A stretch of 64,000 bases of DNA from Desulfuromonas sp. DDH964 (GCF_001611275.1 NZ_CP015080.1:2294001-2358000); one strand, 5' to 3'. Counted from the first letter of the stretch, positions 46,545 to 57,069 are shown. The notes: a model not told the origin generated them from the letters alone. A program made the numbers and translations.

Positions 46545-48209
46545 TCATGCCTTGGTCACCGCCCCGGTATTGGCCGAAGTGACGACGGCCGCATAACGGG
46601 CGAGCCAGCCGCCACTGATTTTCGGCTCGGGCCGGCTCCAGCGGCTGCGGCGCTCCTCCAGAACGGCCGCATCGACCTTGAGTTCCAGCTTGCGGTTGGG
46701 AATATCAAGCAGGATGGTATCGCCATTTTCGACCAGGGCGATGGGACCTCCTTCCGCCGCTTCCGGCGAAATATGCCCGATGCAGGGCCCGCGGGTGCCG
46801 CCGGAGAAGCGCCCGTCGGTGATCAGGGCGACGCTGTCGCCGAGGCCAAGCCCCATCAGGGTCGCGGTGGGGGCGAGCATCTCGCGCATGCCGGGTCCTC
46901 CCTTGGGCCCTTCGTAGCGGATGACGACGATATCACCAGGGACGATGACGCCATTCATCAGCGCCTGCATTGCCCCTTCCTCGGAATCGAAGCAGACCGC
47001 CTTCCCTTCGAAGAGCATCATCTGTTCCGACACGCCGGACTGTTTGACGACCGCCCCGTCCGGCGCGAGGTTGCCGCTGAGGACGGCAATCCCGCCCTCG
47101 GCGCGCACCGGATCACTCACCGGGTGGACGACCTCCTCGTCGACCCGTTCGACACTGGCGACGATCTCCTGCACCGTCGGTCCGGTCAGGGTCGGGTTGT
47201 CGTTGATGCGATCGCGCAGCTGGTAGAGGACCGCGGCGACGCCGCCGGCGGCGTCGAGGTCTTCCATGAAATGCTTGCCGCCGGGGTTCATCGACGCCAG
47301 TTGCGGGGTGGTGCGCCCGAGCTCGTCGAAGGTCTCCAGCGGCAGCTCGACGCCGGCCTCCCGGGCGATGGCGAGGAGATGCAGAACCGTGTTGCTCGAG
47401 CCACCGAGGGCGAGGTCAACGCGGATGGCATTTTCAAAGGCGGCCCGGGTCATGATCTGGCGCGGCGTGATCTGGTCGCGCACCAGTTGCACGATACGCT
47501 CCCCGGAGGCGAAGGCGATGCGCCGTTTGAGGGAAGAAACCGCCAGCGCCGTTCCGCAGCGCAGCAGGCTCATGCCGAGGGTCTCGGTCAGGATCGCCAT
47601 GGTGTTGGCGGTGAAGAGCCCCTGGCAGGAACCGGCGGTGGGACAGGCCTGGTCCTCGCACATCTGCAATTCCTTGGCGTCGATCACCCCCGCCTTGTAG
47701 CGGGCCATCGCCTCGAAGGTGTCGCTGACAAAGGAGAAGCGCCGGGTCCCCTCGCCGCGGCCGGTCAGCATCGGTCCGGCGGTGACGACAATGCAGGGGA
47801 TGTCGAGCCGCGCTGCGGCCATCAACATCCCCGGGGTGATCTTGTCACAGTTGGTGAGGAGCACCAGGCCATCGAGGCGATGGGCCTCGGCGACCGATTC
47901 GATCATGTCGGCAATCAGCTCCCGGGTCGGCAGGGAATAGTGCATCCCCTTGTGCCCCATGGCGATGCCGTCACAGACGCCGGGAATCCCGAAAAAGAAG
48001 GAATAGCCGCCACCGCTGTGTACGCCCTTTTCGATAAAGCGCTCCAGGTCGCGCATCCCGGTATGGCCGGGGATGAGATCGGTGAAGGAGGTGGCAACCC
48101 CGATGAAGGGGCGGTCCATCTGTTCCCGGGGGACACCGGTCCCCATCAGCAGGGCGCGATGGGGGGTACGTTCGAAACCCTGGGTGATCATGTCACTGCG
48201 TTTGCTCAT
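46545..48209 (-). CDS. ilvD: Dihydroxy-acid dehydratase
   Basis: This Fe-S enzyme dehydrates dihydroxyvalerate and dihydroxymethylvalerate. The ATG at 48207-48209 ([20 protein letters not shown]) gives 554 residues, the usual length; an in-frame extension is spurious. Motifs are [20 protein letters not shown] and [20 protein letters not shown] (cluster cysteines), [37 protein letters not shown] and [20 protein letters not shown]. It is the first ilv gene in this run. Confidence 0.96.
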   Translation of the reverse strand: MSKRSDMITQGFERTPHRALLMGTGVPREQMDRPFIGVATSFTDLIPGHTGMRDLERFIEKGVHSGGGYSFFFGIPGVCDGIAMGHKGMHYSLPTRELIADMIESVAEAHRLDGLVLLTNCDKITPGMLMAAARLDIPCIVVTAGPMLTGRGEGTRRFSFVSDTFEAMARYKAGVIDAKELQMCEDQACPTAGSCQGLFTANTMAILTETLGMSLLRCGTALAVSSLKRRIAFASGERIVQLVRDQITPRQIMTRAAFENAIRVDLALGGSSNTVLHLLAIAREAGVELPLETFDELGRTTPQLASMNPGGKHFMEDLDAAGGVAAVLYQLRDRINDNPTLTGPTVQEIVASVERVDEEVVHPVSDPVRAEGGIAVLSGNLAPDGAVVKQSGVSEQMMLFEGKAVCFDSEEGAMQALMNGVIVPGDIVVIRYEGPKGGPGMREMLAPTATLMGLGLGDSVALITDGRFSGGTRGPCIGHISPEAAEGGPIALVENGDTILLDIPNRKLELKVDAAVLEERRSRWSRPEPKISGGWLARYAAVVTSANTGAVTKA

Positions 48210-48244
48210 GGCAGGGCGAATCCTTGTCTGGATGCTGAGAATAA

Positions 48245-48275
48245 GCGGACAGGGGTCGGTCAGACCCCTGTCCGC
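48245..48275 (-). terminator. Hairpin upstream of ilvD
   Basis: A perfect 13-bp stem GCGGACAGGGGTC/GACCCCTGTCCGC (48245-48257 with 48263-48275) is followed on the minus strand by TTATTCTC. It sits in the ilvD leader and could end the DUF465 transcript or attenuate ilvD. Confidence 0.5.
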
Positions 48276-48325
48276 AACTGGTCCTTCGTTCGATTTCCCA
48301 CCCAAGGCGGGATCATCCTGAGACA

Positions 48326-48358
48326 GCAAGGGGTTCCGGTGCTCACGGAACCCCTTGC
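48326..48358 (-). terminator. Hairpin after the DUF465 gene
   Basis: A perfect 13-bp stem GCAAGGGGTTCCG/CGGAACCCCTTGC (48326-48338 with 48346-48358, 7-nt loop) lies 17 bp after the DUF465 stop. It has no T-run. It is the first of two tandem hairpins in the 166-bp DUF465-ilvD gap. Confidence 0.5.
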
Positions 48359-48375
48359 CGTGCAAAAGCTGGCGG

Positions 48376-48597
48376 TCAGTGCCGGTGGCCGGCGATAATT
48401 CGCTCCATCTCGTCCTTGCCGGCAAGTTTCAGTTTCTGGATTTTTTTCTTTTCTATCTCGTCTTCCGGGGTCAGAAAGGGCCGATCCTCAAGCTGATTCA
48501 ATTCCTTTTCCAGCAAGCGGTGTTCTTCGTAGAGCAGACGAAAGCGAGGATTGCTGTCGAACAGCGTCTGAACCACAGTCTGGTCTTTCTCCTCCAT
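48376..48597 (-). CDS. DUF465 (YdcH-like) small protein
   Basis: The 73-residue, highly charged helical protein starts [20 protein letters not shown] with GGAGGT about 6 nt upstream of the ATG at 48597. [20 protein letters not shown] and [20 protein letters not shown] match the YdcH/DUF465 pattern of an antiparallel helical hairpin. The function is unknown. It lies downstream of tsaB on the same strand. Confidence 0.82.
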   Translation of the reverse strand: MEEKDQTVVQTLFDSNPRFRLLYEEHRLLEKELNQLEDRPFLTPEDEIEKKKIQKLKLAGKDEMERIIAGHRH

Positions 48598-48670
48598 CGA
48601 GCACCTCCCGGGCAAGGGTTAACACGGAGCGAATAACGCCTTTTTAAAATAGCGATTGGCCAAAAACTTG

Positions 48671-49387
48671 TCAACCATCTAGAACGCCGGCGGCGGTCCG
48701 CCGGGAATGCATGATTTCCGCTTCGCTGCGACGGATGTAGCGGGCTTTCAGGGCGGCCGCCGAGCAGCCCTCCCCGGCGGCGAGCGCCTGCTGCACCAGG
48801 GGAGCGGCAAAGCTGACACGAAGAAGATTCCCCGGCCAGGGGACAAAGTGAGCCCGGGTGCCGAGACGCCGGACAATAAGGGTCCGGTAGACCAGAGCGC
48901 CGTCGCCGACAAAGAGGGTCGTCTCGGCAAGGTCGTCGAGCAACCCTTCCGGGTCGATCACCGCCTCTACCCCCTGCAACTGCGGAACACCCTCAAACCA
49001 TCGGTAAAGCCCGGCATAGACTTCCTTTTTTCGGGCATCGAGCAGGACACAGACCGGAAGGGAAGAGGCGGGGAACTGGCAGGCCAGCGCCTGCAGCGAG
49101 GAGATGCCGACCAGCGGCTTGCCGGTGGCCAGCGAGAGTCCCTTGGCGGTTGCGATTCCGACCCGCAACCCGGTAAAGGAGCCGGGGCCGTGCACCACCC
49201 CGATCGCGTCGAGTTGGGAAAGGCTGGTACCGGTATCCGCGAGAAGCCGGTCAATCCCGGCCAACAGGCGATCGGAATGGGGGCTGGCAAGGTTGAGCAG
49301 CAATTCGGCGAGCACCTGCTCACCGGCGGTGAGCGCGATACTTCCCGCCGGGGTAGCCGTGTTGATCAGGAGCAGGCGTGGGTCCAT
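48671..49387 (-). CDS. tsaB: tRNA threonylcarbamoyladenosine synthesis protein TsaB
   Basis: TsaB is the scaffold partner of TsaD/TsaE in making t6A37 of ANN-decoding tRNAs. The 238-residue protein has LLLINTATPAGSIAL, HSDRLLAGIDRLLADTGTSL, DAIGVVHGPGSFTGLRVGIATAKGL (the YeaZ signature) and LDARKKEVYAGLYRW. The ATG at 49385-49387 overlaps the rseP stop (TGATG); a GTG one codon upstream is an alternative. Confidence 0.9.
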   Translation of the reverse strand: MDPRLLLINTATPAGSIALTAGEQVLAELLLNLASPHSDRLLAGIDRLLADTGTSLSQLDAIGVVHGPGSFTGLRVGIATAKGLSLATGKPLVGISSLQALACQFPASSLPVCVLLDARKKEVYAGLYRWFEGVPQLQGVEAVIDPEGLLDDLAETTLFVGDGALVYRTLIVRRLGTRAHFVPWPGNLLRVSFAAPLVQQALAAGEGCSAAALKARYIRRSEAEIMHSRRTAAGVLDG

Positions 49388-50718
49388 CACTGACCACCGA
49401 AGAGCAACCGCACGATGTCGTTGTAGAAGGCGAGAACCATCAGCATGATCAGCAGCGCCAGGCCGACCTGCTGGGCGATTTCCCGGGTGCGCAGCGACAG
49501 GGGGCGCCGCAGCACCGCCTCGAAGAGATTGAAGAAGAGATGACCACCGTCGAGAATCGGGATCGGAAAGAGGTTGAGAATCCCGAGCTGGATACTCAAA
49601 AAGGCCAGCACCGAAAGAATGCTGGCGAGATCGGTCTGCGCCGCCTGTCCGGCGATCTGCACCACGGTAATGGGACCACCGATGTTCTTGGTCGAGACCT
49701 GTCCGGCGACCAGCTTCTGGATAAAGACCAGGGTCAGCTCGATCAGCTCAATCGACCGCTTTCCGCCCGCCTGAATCGACGCCAACAGGCCGAAGCGCTT
49801 GAAGACCGTCGCCTGGTCCGGGGCGATCCCTATCAGGTAGTCCGAACCCTGGCCGTCTTCGCGCACCGGGGTCAGGGTGAGCGCAAGGGGCTTGCCCTGG
49901 CGCTCGATGTGAAAGGTCATGGCAGCGCCCTCCCCCTGCTGGATGACCTGTTTGAGGTCGTACCAGGAGGTGATGGGAGTAGCGTCGATGGCAAGGATGC
50001 GATCGCCGACCTCGAGACCGGCGGCGCTGGCCGGCATGCCCGGTGCGAGGCCACCGACCACCGCCTCCTGGCGGGGAAAGAGCCCGAGGGAACGCAGGCC
50101 CTCAAGCCCGCCATTGGCCGGCGTCAGGATGAGGCTCAGCGGCTGCCCGTCACGGCGCCCCTCCACCTGCAACACGCTCCCGGCGTGGGCAAGGAGGGAG
50201 AGGTTGGCCTCATTCCAGGTCGAGACCGGGTCGCCGTTGATCTGCTCGATGCAATCCCCCGGCAGGAACCCGCTGCGACCGGCGTCGGAATCGGCAGCGA
50301 CAAAGCCGATGCAGGGCGGCTCTTCGAGGAAGGCCGGCAGCTGCACCCCGACCAGGTAGGCAACTGGCATGATCAGGAAGGGGAAGATCAGGTTCATCAA
50401 GGGACCGGCGGCGACAATGGCGCTACGCCGCGATACCGACTTGTCGGCAAAGGAACGTTCCTTCTCGGCGGCGGTCAGTTCGGCATCTTCACCGTTCTCC
50501 CCCCCTCCTTCGCCCAGCATCTGGACGTATCCGCCAAGCGGAACGGCGCAGATCATGTACTCGGTTTCGCCCCAGGTCCGGGAGACCAGCCTGGGACCGA
50601 ATCCGAGGGAAAACTTGAGAACCTTGACGCCGGCCCACTTGGCGACGCAGAAATGTCCGAGTTCATGGACGAAAACCAGGATGCCGAGCATGATAATCCC
50701 GGCCAGAATGGTGATCAT
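49387..50718 (-). CDS. rseP: Site-2 zinc metalloprotease RseP
   Basis: RseP cleaves anti-sigma factors and leftover signal peptides within the inner membrane. The 443-residue protein has the zinc motif HELGH (18-22) in TM1 and the companion LNLFPIPILDGGHLFF motif near the C-terminus. Two PDZ-like domains lie between (RSGFLPGDCIEQINGDPVST and ASAAGLEVGDRILAIDATPI). Length and order are typical of proteobacterial RseP. It lies 12 bp after dxr and overlaps tsaB by 1 nt. Confidence 0.95.
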   Translation of the reverse strand: MITILAGIIMLGILVFVHELGHFCVAKWAGVKVLKFSLGFGPRLVSRTWGETEYMICAVPLGGYVQMLGEGGGENGEDAELTAAEKERSFADKSVSRRSAIVAAGPLMNLIFPFLIMPVAYLVGVQLPAFLEEPPCIGFVAADSDAGRSGFLPGDCIEQINGDPVSTWNEANLSLLAHAGSVLQVEGRRDGQPLSLILTPANGGLEGLRSLGLFPRQEAVVGGLAPGMPASAAGLEVGDRILAIDATPITSWYDLKQVIQQGEGAAMTFHIERQGKPLALTLTPVREDGQGSDYLIGIAPDQATVFKRFGLLASIQAGGKRSIELIELTLVFIQKLVAGQVSTKNIGGPITVVQIAGQAAQTDLASILSVLAFLSIQLGILNLFPIPILDGGHLFFNLFEAVLRRPLSLRTREIAQQVGLALLIMLMVLAFYNDIVRLLFGGQ

Positions 50719-50730
50719 TGGACCTCCCGG

Positions 50731-51903
50731 TCAGAGTAGGACGGCCATCTGCCGGCGGGCTTCTTCGCGAGCCCAGCGGTCAGCGTGGAGGACGTCATCG
50801 ATATGGTGCAGGGGAGAAACCGGATGCCGGTCCAGAACCTGCTGGATCAGCGCCGGGATATCGAGAAAACCGATCTGGCCGCCGAGGAAGGCTTCGACGG
50901 CAATTTCGTTGGCGGCATTGAGAACCGCCGGGGCGCTCCCCCCGGCGGCGAGGGCGGCGTAGGCAAGTTCCAGGCAGGGAAAACGTCCCTGTTCCGGCGC
51001 ATCAAAGGTGAGACTCTGCAAGGCGCAGAGGTCGAGGGGCGGCAGATCAAGGGGCAGCCGGTCGGGGTAAGAGAGGGCGTAGGCAATCGGCGTTTTCATG
51101 TCGGGTATCCCGAGCTGGGCGATAACCGACCCGTCCCGATATTCGACCATGGAATGGACGATGCTCTGCGGGTGGATGTGCACCGCGATCCGCTCTCCGG
51201 GGAGGTCGAAGAGCCAGCGGGCCTCGATCACCTCCAGCCCCTTGTTCATCATCGTCGCCGAATCGATGCTGATCTTGCGTCCCATCTGCCAGTTGGGGTG
51301 GGCAAGGGCATCGGCCGGAGTTACGCCGGAGAGTTCCGCCAGGCTGCGGGTCCGGAACGGACCGCCGGAGGCGGTGAGGATCAGGCGCCTGACATCGGCA
51401 TGGCGATGCCCCTCAAGGGACTGGAAAATGGCGGAATGTTCACTGTCGACCGGGAACAGCTTCACCCCTTTGCGCGCTACCGCGGCCATCACCAGCGGGC
51501 CGGCTGTTACCAGGGTCTCCTTGTTGGCAAGGGCGATCCCCTTGCCCGCCTCGATTGCCGCCATGGTTGGCACCAGCCCGGCAGCCCCGACGATGGCCGA
51601 AACGACCATGTCGACCCCCGCGAAGGTGGCGCAGGCGATCAGCCCTTCAATGCCGCTGACGATTTCGACCGGGGAGGGCCCGAGCAGCTGTTGCAATTGG
51701 GAGCGATGGTCTTCGCTCAATACCCCGACCAGGGCCGGCCGGAAGCGGCGGACCTGGTCGGCGAGGCGCTCGATGTTCTGCCCGCCGCTGAGGGCACCCA
51801 CGGAAAAGCGATCGGGATGGGCGGCCACGATGTCGAGGGTGCTGACGCCGATAGAACCGGTGGCCCCGAGGATGGCGAGACATTTGTGATCGGCAGGCGG
51901 CAT
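50731..51903 (-). CDS. dxr: 1-deoxy-D-xylulose-5-phosphate reductoisomerase
   Basis: Dxr converts DXP to MEP with NADPH, the second MEP-pathway step. The 390-residue protein has [51 protein letters not shown] (metal-binding Asp/Glu), [40 protein letters not shown] and [20 protein letters not shown]. It lies 2 bp after cdsA; ispH of the same pathway is at 4.9 kb. Confidence 0.97.
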   Translation of the reverse strand: MPPADHKCLAILGATGSIGVSTLDIVAAHPDRFSVGALSGGQNIERLADQVRRFRPALVGVLSEDHRSQLQQLLGPSPVEIVSGIEGLIACATFAGVDMVVSAIVGAAGLVPTMAAIEAGKGIALANKETLVTAGPLVMAAVARKGVKLFPVDSEHSAIFQSLEGHRHADVRRLILTASGGPFRTRSLAELSGVTPADALAHPNWQMGRKISIDSATMMNKGLEVIEARWLFDLPGERIAVHIHPQSIVHSMVEYRDGSVIAQLGIPDMKTPIAYALSYPDRLPLDLPPLDLCALQSLTFDAPEQGRFPCLELAYAALAAGGSAPAVLNAANEIAVEAFLGGQIGFLDIPALIQQVLDRHPVSPLHHIDDVLHADRWAREEARRQMAVLL

Positions 51904-51905
51904 GG

Positions 51906-52706
51906 TCAGGCACCGAACCGTAGCAGGGCGTAATAGTAGGCGAGAGGAAAGACGAAAAGAAGGCTGTCCAGGCGGTCGAGAATGCCACCGTGGCCGGGAA
52001 TCAGGGTCCCCGAATCCTTGACGCCGAAACTGCGCTTCAGCATCGACTCAAAGAGATCACCCAGTTGACCGACACTGCCAAGGACCAGGCCGAGAAACAG
52101 CGTATCGATCCCGGTCAGCATCGGCAGAAACCAGAGTTTGGCCAGAAAGGCGCCAGCCAGGCTGCCAAGCAGTCCGCCGATAGCGCCCTCGATACTCTTC
52201 TTCGGGCTGATGGCGGGGTAGAGTTTATGGCGACCGAAGTTGATACCGCTGAAGTAGGCAGCGGAATCGCCCGCCATCACCACCAGCATGACGAGAAAAA
52301 CCCAGCCCCGGCCGTCGGGGAGCCCCCGCAGCATCGCCAGATGGGCGAGCAGCAGTGGCACGTAAATGAAACCGAGCAGAATCAGGTTGATCTGGGTGAT
52401 GACCGAGGCGAGATCCCGAAAGCGCAACAGAAAAAGGATGGCGATGAAAATAAAAGCGAGGGCAATGCCACCGAGGCCCCAGGGCGAGGGGGCAAGGCTG
52501 ACCAGGGGAACCAGGAGCGCACCCGCAACGACAGCGATGCGCTTTTCAAGAACCCGGTCGGCCGGCAGGCTCATACTGAAGAGTTCGTGCAAGGCCGGGA
52601 TGGCGACCACCGTGACCAGGGCGGCAAACCAGGCCGGTCCGGCGAAATAGACGAACAGCACCAGTAACGGCAGGAGAATCAGGCCGGTCAGAATTCGCTG
52701 TCTAAT
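51906..52706 (-). CDS. cdsA: Phosphatidate cytidylyltransferase
   Basis: CdsA makes CDP-diacylglycerol from CTP and phosphatidate in the inner membrane. It is a polytopic protein with the C-terminal signature [25 protein letters not shown] and [20 protein letters not shown]. The frame stays open upstream of the first standard start (GTG at 52659-52661) and encodes [14 protein letters not shown], the usual CdsA N-terminus and first helix. No ATG, GTG or TTG precedes it. The likely start is ATT at 52704-52706, with GGAGG 6 nt upstream and a 1-nt overlap with the uppS stop, giving 266 residues. With the GTG start the protein would be 251 residues and lose part of TM1. Confidence 0.9.
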   Translation of the reverse strand: MRQRILTGLILLPLLVLFVYFAGPAWFAALVTVVAIPALHELFSMSLPADRVLEKRIAVVAGALLVPLVSLAPSPWGLGGIALAFIFIAILFLLRFRDLASVITQINLILLGFIYVPLLLAHLAMLRGLPDGRGWVFLVMLVVMAGDSAAYFSGINFGRHKLYPAISPKKSIEGAIGGLLGSLAGAFLAKLWFLPMLTGIDTLFLGLVLGSVGQLGDLFESMLKRSFGVKDSGTLIPGHGGILDRLDSLLFVFPLAYYYALLRFGA

Positions 52707-53448
52707 AACAATCCTCCGAGGACGAATCCCGGTCCCGGGCCAATTGGGCGCCCGTCAGACCGAAGCGCCGCTGGCGCCGGCTGAATTCATCGATCGCCTT
52801 GTGCAGTTCAACGGGGGAAAAATCGGGCCAGAGGGCCTCGCTGAAATAGAGCTCGGTATAGGCCAGTTGCCAGAGGAGAAAATTGCTGATGCGGTGCTCA
52901 CCGCTGGTCCGGATCAGCAGGTCCGGATCGGGGAGACCTGCCGTGTCGAGGCGGCCGGCGAACTCTTCCTCGTCGATCCGGGCCGGGTCGAGACGGCCGG
53001 CGGCAACATCGCGGGCCACCGCCTGCATCGCCCGCAGAATCTCGTTGCGGCTGCCATAGGAGAGCGCCAGGGTCAGGACCATCTCCCGGTTCGACGCGGT
53101 ACTCTCGATGGTCGACTCGAGAATCTGCCGGATTTCAGCGGGGAGCCGATTGATTTCGCCGATGACGCGGAGTTGGATCCCCTGCTTGAGCAGGGAATCG
53201 AGTTCGCTCTGCAGGTAGCGCCCGAGCAGCCCCATCAGGGCGTTGACTTCAGCGGCGGGGCGTCCCCAGTTTTCCGAGCTGAAGGCATAGAGGGTGAGGA
53301 AAGGAATCCCCGATTCGCGGCAATCGGTGACGATCTTCTGCACCACCTCGACCCCACGCTGATGGCCGACAATACGGGGCAGCCGACGGTTTTCGGCCCA
53401 GCGGCCGTTGCCGTCCATGATGATCGCGATATGTCGGGGAGCAGGCAT
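52702..53448 (-). CDS. uppS: Isoprenyl transferase (undecaprenyl diphosphate synthase)
   Basis: This cis-prenyltransferase makes the C55 lipid carrier for peptidoglycan and LPS. The ATG at 53446-53448 gives 248 residues: HIAIIMDGNGRWAENRRLPR (catalytic Asp in MDGNGRWA), GHQRGVE, TLYAFSSENWGRP, LSYGSRNEI and, near the C-terminus, DLLIRTSGEHRISNFLLWQL and AYTELYFSEALWPDF. A longer N-terminal frame is spurious. It heads uppS-cdsA-dxr-rseP. Confidence 0.96.
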   Translation of the reverse strand: MPAPRHIAIIMDGNGRWAENRRLPRIVGHQRGVEVVQKIVTDCRESGIPFLTLYAFSSENWGRPAAEVNALMGLLGRYLQSELDSLLKQGIQLRVIGEINRLPAEIRQILESTIESTASNREMVLTLALSYGSRNEILRAMQAVARDVAAGRLDPARIDEEEFAGRLDTAGLPDPDLLIRTSGEHRISNFLLWQLAYTELYFSEALWPDFSPVELHKAIDEFSRRQRRFGLTGAQLARDRDSSSEDCY

Positions 53449-53534
53449 GGGAGGCTCTCGCAGCTGGAAATTCAGGCCTTTATAGGTAGCATGAAACGCA
53501 CCTTCAGGCAAGCGCCGCGAGCGAGGATTTGGGG

Positions 53535-53563
53535 CAAAAAAGGGGCGCCGCAAGCGGCGCCCC
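53535..53563 (-). terminator. Terminator after the ferredoxin gene
   Basis: GGGGCGCCGC pairs with GCGGCGCCCC (53542-53551 with 53554-53563), and a run of six T follows on the minus strand. It starts 9 bp after the ferredoxin stop and separates the rpsB-tsf-pyrH-frr-ferredoxin run from uppS. Confidence 0.88.
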
Positions 53564-53571
53564 GGCTCGGT

Positions 53572-53736
53572 TCAGTCGACGATGGCGTTTACCGGGCAGC
53601 TGTCTTCGCAGGCACGGCACTCGGTGCAGTCGTCGTTGATGGCGAATTTGTCGCCGGCCTCGACGATGGCGCCCAGGGGGCAAGTATCAACGCAGGTTCC
53701 ACAGGCAATGCAGTCTTCGGTGATTTTAAGAGCCAT
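53572..53736 (-). CDS. 2[4Fe-4S] ferredoxin
   Basis: This 54-residue protein starts MALKITEDCIACGTCVDTCP. It has two CxxCxxCxxxCP motifs, Cys 9, 12, 15, 19 and Cys 37, 40, 43, 47, the clostridial-type 8Fe-8S ferredoxin. It carries low-potential electrons in the cytoplasm; partners are not known, but IspH and other Fe-S enzymes are candidates. AGGAGG lies about 10 nt before the ATG. It sits between frr and uppS, an unusual place, and a strong terminator follows it. Confidence 0.95.
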   Translation of the reverse strand: MALKITEDCIACGTCVDTCPLGAIVEAGDKFAINDDCTECRACEDSCPVNAIVD

Positions 53737-53772
53737 TTCTAAGTTCCTCCTTTTGGTTTTGGTTTGTGGAGA

Positions 53773-54330
53773 TCAGATCTCCATCACTTCTTTTTCCTTG
53801 ACCGCCACCACCTCGTCAGCCTTTTTGACAAACTGGTCGGTCAAATCCTGAATCTCCTTCTCGCCGCGCTTGAGCTCATCCTCGGAGATTTCCTTTTCCT
53901 TTTCCAGTTTTTTCAGCCCTTCGTTGCCATCGCGGCGGACATTGCGGATGGCGATCTTCGCCTCTTCCCCCATGCGCTTGATCTGCTTGACCATTTCCTT
54001 GCGCCGCTCTTCCGTCAGGGCCGGAATGGCAATGCGCACCAGAACCCCGTCGGAAGCGGGATTCAGCCCAAGATCAGACTTGAGAATCGCCTTTTCAATA
54101 TCGGGGATCAGCTTCTTTTCCCAGGGCTGGATGGTAATCAGGCGCGGTTCGGGGACGACCAGGGTTGCGACCTGATTGAGGGGAGTCGGGGTGCCGTAGT
54201 AATCGATGCGGATATCGTCCAGCAGCGAAACCGACGCCCGCCCGGTACGGACCCGGGTGAACTCTTTTTTCAGTGCCTCGATCGCTTTCTCCATGCCGAC
54301 TCGAGCCTTGCCGATGAGATCCTGGTACAT
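53773..54330 (-). CDS. frr: Ribosome recycling factor
   Basis: The 185-residue protein splits post-termination ribosomes with EF-G. Motifs are [40 protein letters not shown] (here [20 protein letters not shown]), [40 protein letters not shown] and [20 protein letters not shown]. It is 2 bp after pyrH in the conserved rpsB-tsf-pyrH-frr operon. Confidence 0.97.
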   Translation of the reverse strand: MYQDLIGKARVGMEKAIEALKKEFTRVRTGRASVSLLDDIRIDYYGTPTPLNQVATLVVPEPRLITIQPWEKKLIPDIEKAILKSDLGLNPASDGVLVRIAIPALTEERRKEMVKQIKRMGEEAKIAIRNVRRDGNEGLKKLEKEKEISEDELKRGEKEIQDLTDQFVKKADEVVAVKEKEVMEI

Positions 54331-54332
54331 GG

Positions 54333-55073
<741 letters not shown>

Positions 55074-55985
55074 TTATTTGGACAGGGAGGCTACTTCCGC
55101 AGCGAAATCGTCCTCTTTCTTCTCCAGCCCTTCGCCGAGCTGGAAGCGGACGAAACGATCAAGAGTCAGCGGGGCACCGATCGTCTTGCCGAGGGCCTCG
55201 ACGACCTTGCCGACCTTCTGATCGGGATCGATGACGAAGGCCTGCTCCAGCAGGCAGACTTCGCCGAAGAACTTGTTGATCTGCCCTTCGATGATCTTCT
55301 CGACGATGTTGGCCGGCTTGCCGCTCTCAAGAGCCTTGGCCCGCATGATTTCCTTTTCCCGCTCGATCACCTCGGCCGGGACCTCGTCGCGCCGCAGGAA
55401 CTGGGGGCTGGCAGCGGCAACATGCATCGCCACCTGCCGCGCCAGGCCGGCGACGCGCTCATCGTCACCGCGGCTCGTGCCGAGCTCGACCAGCACACCG
55501 ATCTTGCCGGCACCGTGAACATAGGAAGCAATGACCCCCTGCGCCTCAAAGCGGGCGAAGCGGCGGATATTCATATTCTCGCCGATGGTGGCAATCTGGT
55601 GGGTCAGTTCCTCGCCAACGGTGCGGCTGCCACCGGGAAAGGTCAGCGCCTTGAGGGCTTCGACATCGGCGGGAGCGTGTTCGAGGACCGCCGCGGCAAT
55701 GCCGGCGACAAAGCTCTGGAAGGCTTCATTCTTGGCGACAAAGTCGGTTTCCGAGTTGACCTCGACAACGACGCCCCGGTTCCCCTCACCGGCACAGGCG
55801 ATCATCCCCTCGGCGGCAACGCGGCCGGACTTCTTGGCGGCGGCGGAGAGCCCCTTCTTGCGCAGGATATCGACCGCTTCCTCAATATTTCCATCCGCCT
55901 CGGCAAGGGCTTTCTTGCAATCCATCATGCCGGCGCCAGTCTTCCCGCGCAGTTCAGAGACCATTGATGCAGTAATGTTAGCCAC
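55074..55985 (-). CDS. tsf: Elongation factor Ts
   Basis: EF-Ts exchanges GDP on EF-Tu. The start is the GTG at 55983-55985 (GGAGG 6 nt upstream), giving (M)ANITASMVSELRGKTGAGMM, with no credible longer form. At 303 residues it is the long form. N-terminal MDCKKALAEADGNIEEAVDI and the core motif VVVEVNSETDFVAKNEAFQS are standard, as is the C-terminal LLEQAFVIDPDQKVGKVVEA. A strong terminator-like hairpin lies between rpsB and this gene. Confidence 0.96.
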   Translation of the reverse strand: MANITASMVSELRGKTGAGMMDCKKALAEADGNIEEAVDILRKKGLSAAAKKSGRVAAEGMIACAGEGNRGVVVEVNSETDFVAKNEAFQSFVAGIAAAVLEHAPADVEALKALTFPGGSRTVGEELTHQIATIGENMNIRRFARFEAQGVIASYVHGAGKIGVLVELGTSRGDDERVAGLARQVAMHVAAASPQFLRRDEVPAEVIEREKEIMRAKALESGKPANIVEKIIEGQINKFFGEVCLLEQAFVIDPDQKVGKVVEALGKTIGAPLTLDRFVRFQLGEGLEKKEDDFAAEVASLSK

Positions 55986-56070
55986 GCTTTCCTCCTCTGA
56001 AAATCTTCTATTGGTTAAGGCCATCCGCCGGCCCGGATCTGTCAACCGGCCGCGAACGGCTATTGTCGGC

Positions 56071-56100
56071 AAAAAGGCGGCCGGACAGGTGCCGGCCGCC
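56071..56100 (-). terminator. Terminator/attenuator between rpsB and tsf
   Basis: A perfect 9-bp stem GGCGGCCGG/CCGGCCGCC (56076-56084 with 56092-56100) is followed on the minus strand by TTTTT. It lies about 28 bp after rpsB and 86 bp before the tsf GTG. Rho-independent signals here in other bacteria lower tsf relative to rpsB. Confidence 0.85.
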
Positions 56101-56127
56101 CTCGGGGCGTTTCACAGCAGTTGGGAA

Positions 56128-56922
56128 TCAGGCCTCTGCGGCCGGACCCGCTGCGGCAACAACTTCAGGCTGAGCAGCCTCGACGGCAACTTCAGCGGCC
56201 GTCTCGCCACCTTCGGCGTCGCTGCGCAGACCAGCTTCACGGGCCTGGGCGCCCTCGATGCAGGCGTCGGCAATCCGCGCGGCAAAGAGGCGGATGGCGC
56301 GAATGGCGTCGTCATTGCCGGGAATCAGGTAATCGATTTCGTCAGGATCACAGTTGGTGTCAACCACGGCAACCACGGGAACACCGAGTTTGCGGGCTTC
56401 CTTGACGGCGATCCCCTCTTTCTTGGGATCAATGACAAAGATCGCACCAGGCATCTTGGTCATCCCCTTGATGCCGCCAAGGCTTCGCTCGAGCTTTTCC
56501 TTCTCCCGATCGAGCTGCAAAGCCTCCTTTTTGGTGATCAACTGATAGGTCCCGTCCTGGGACATGGTTTCAATCTTCTTCAGCCGGTCGATGCTCCCCT
56601 TGATGGTGCTGAAGTTGGTGAGCATCCCGCCAAGCCAGCGGTTGTTGACAAAATACTGGCCGGCGCGAACTGCCTCCTCGGCGATCGAATCCTGCGCCTG
56701 CTTCTTGGTGCCGACGAAAAGAATTTTGTCGCCGCCTTCGACCGTCTCCTTGACGAAGTTGTAGGCGGTCTTGAAATAGCGCACGGTCTTCTGCAGGTCA
56801 ATGATGTAGATACCGTTACGGGCCCCGAAGATATAAGGTTTCATCTTGGGGTTCCAACGTTTGGTCTGGTGTCCGAAATGGACCCCGGCTTCGAGCAGTT
56901 GCTTCATGGTGATCTGGGACAT
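56128..56922 (-). CDS. rpsB: 30S ribosomal protein S2
   Basis: The 264-residue protein starts [30 protein letters not shown] and has [60 protein letters not shown] and [20 protein letters not shown]. All are S2 signatures, with a short Ala/Glu-rich tail. It is the first gene of the rpsB-tsf-pyrH-frr run and divergent from lptF. Confidence 0.97.
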   Translation of the reverse strand: MSQITMKQLLEAGVHFGHQTKRWNPKMKPYIFGARNGIYIIDLQKTVRYFKTAYNFVKETVEGGDKILFVGTKKQAQDSIAEEAVRAGQYFVNNRWLGGMLTNFSTIKGSIDRLKKIETMSQDGTYQLITKKEALQLDREKEKLERSLGGIKGMTKMPGAIFVIDPKKEGIAVKEARKLGVPVVAVVDTNCDPDEIDYLIPGNDDAIRAIRLFAARIADACIEGAQAREAGLRSDAEGGETAAEVAVEAAQPEVVAAAGPAAEA

Positions 56923-57039
56923 CTTTTACCTTCTCCTTTAGCGGTTGATTTCCTCCGCCCCGGCTCTGGTTCCGCAACCCGTCATCAGTCCGGGCACCGC
57001 GCGGAGAGCCACCGAAGCGTGCGATTTGAATAACGTGTG

Positions 57040-57069
57040 TCTATACCATGCACCCCCCTGGCAAGGCAA
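57040..57069 (-). promoter_or_regulatory. Probable rpsB promoter
   Basis: On the minus strand TTGCCT (57064-57069) and TATAGA (57040-57045) are 18 bp apart. The rest of the 206-bp rpsB-lptF divergent gap also holds a TATACT at 57110-57115 that could serve lptF on the + strand, but with a weak -35. Confidence 0.5.

Noticed and set aside
48210..48375. A second T-box or leader peptide before ilvD
   Set aside because: No T-box core sequence or Leu/Ile/Val-rich frame is present, only two perfect hairpins.
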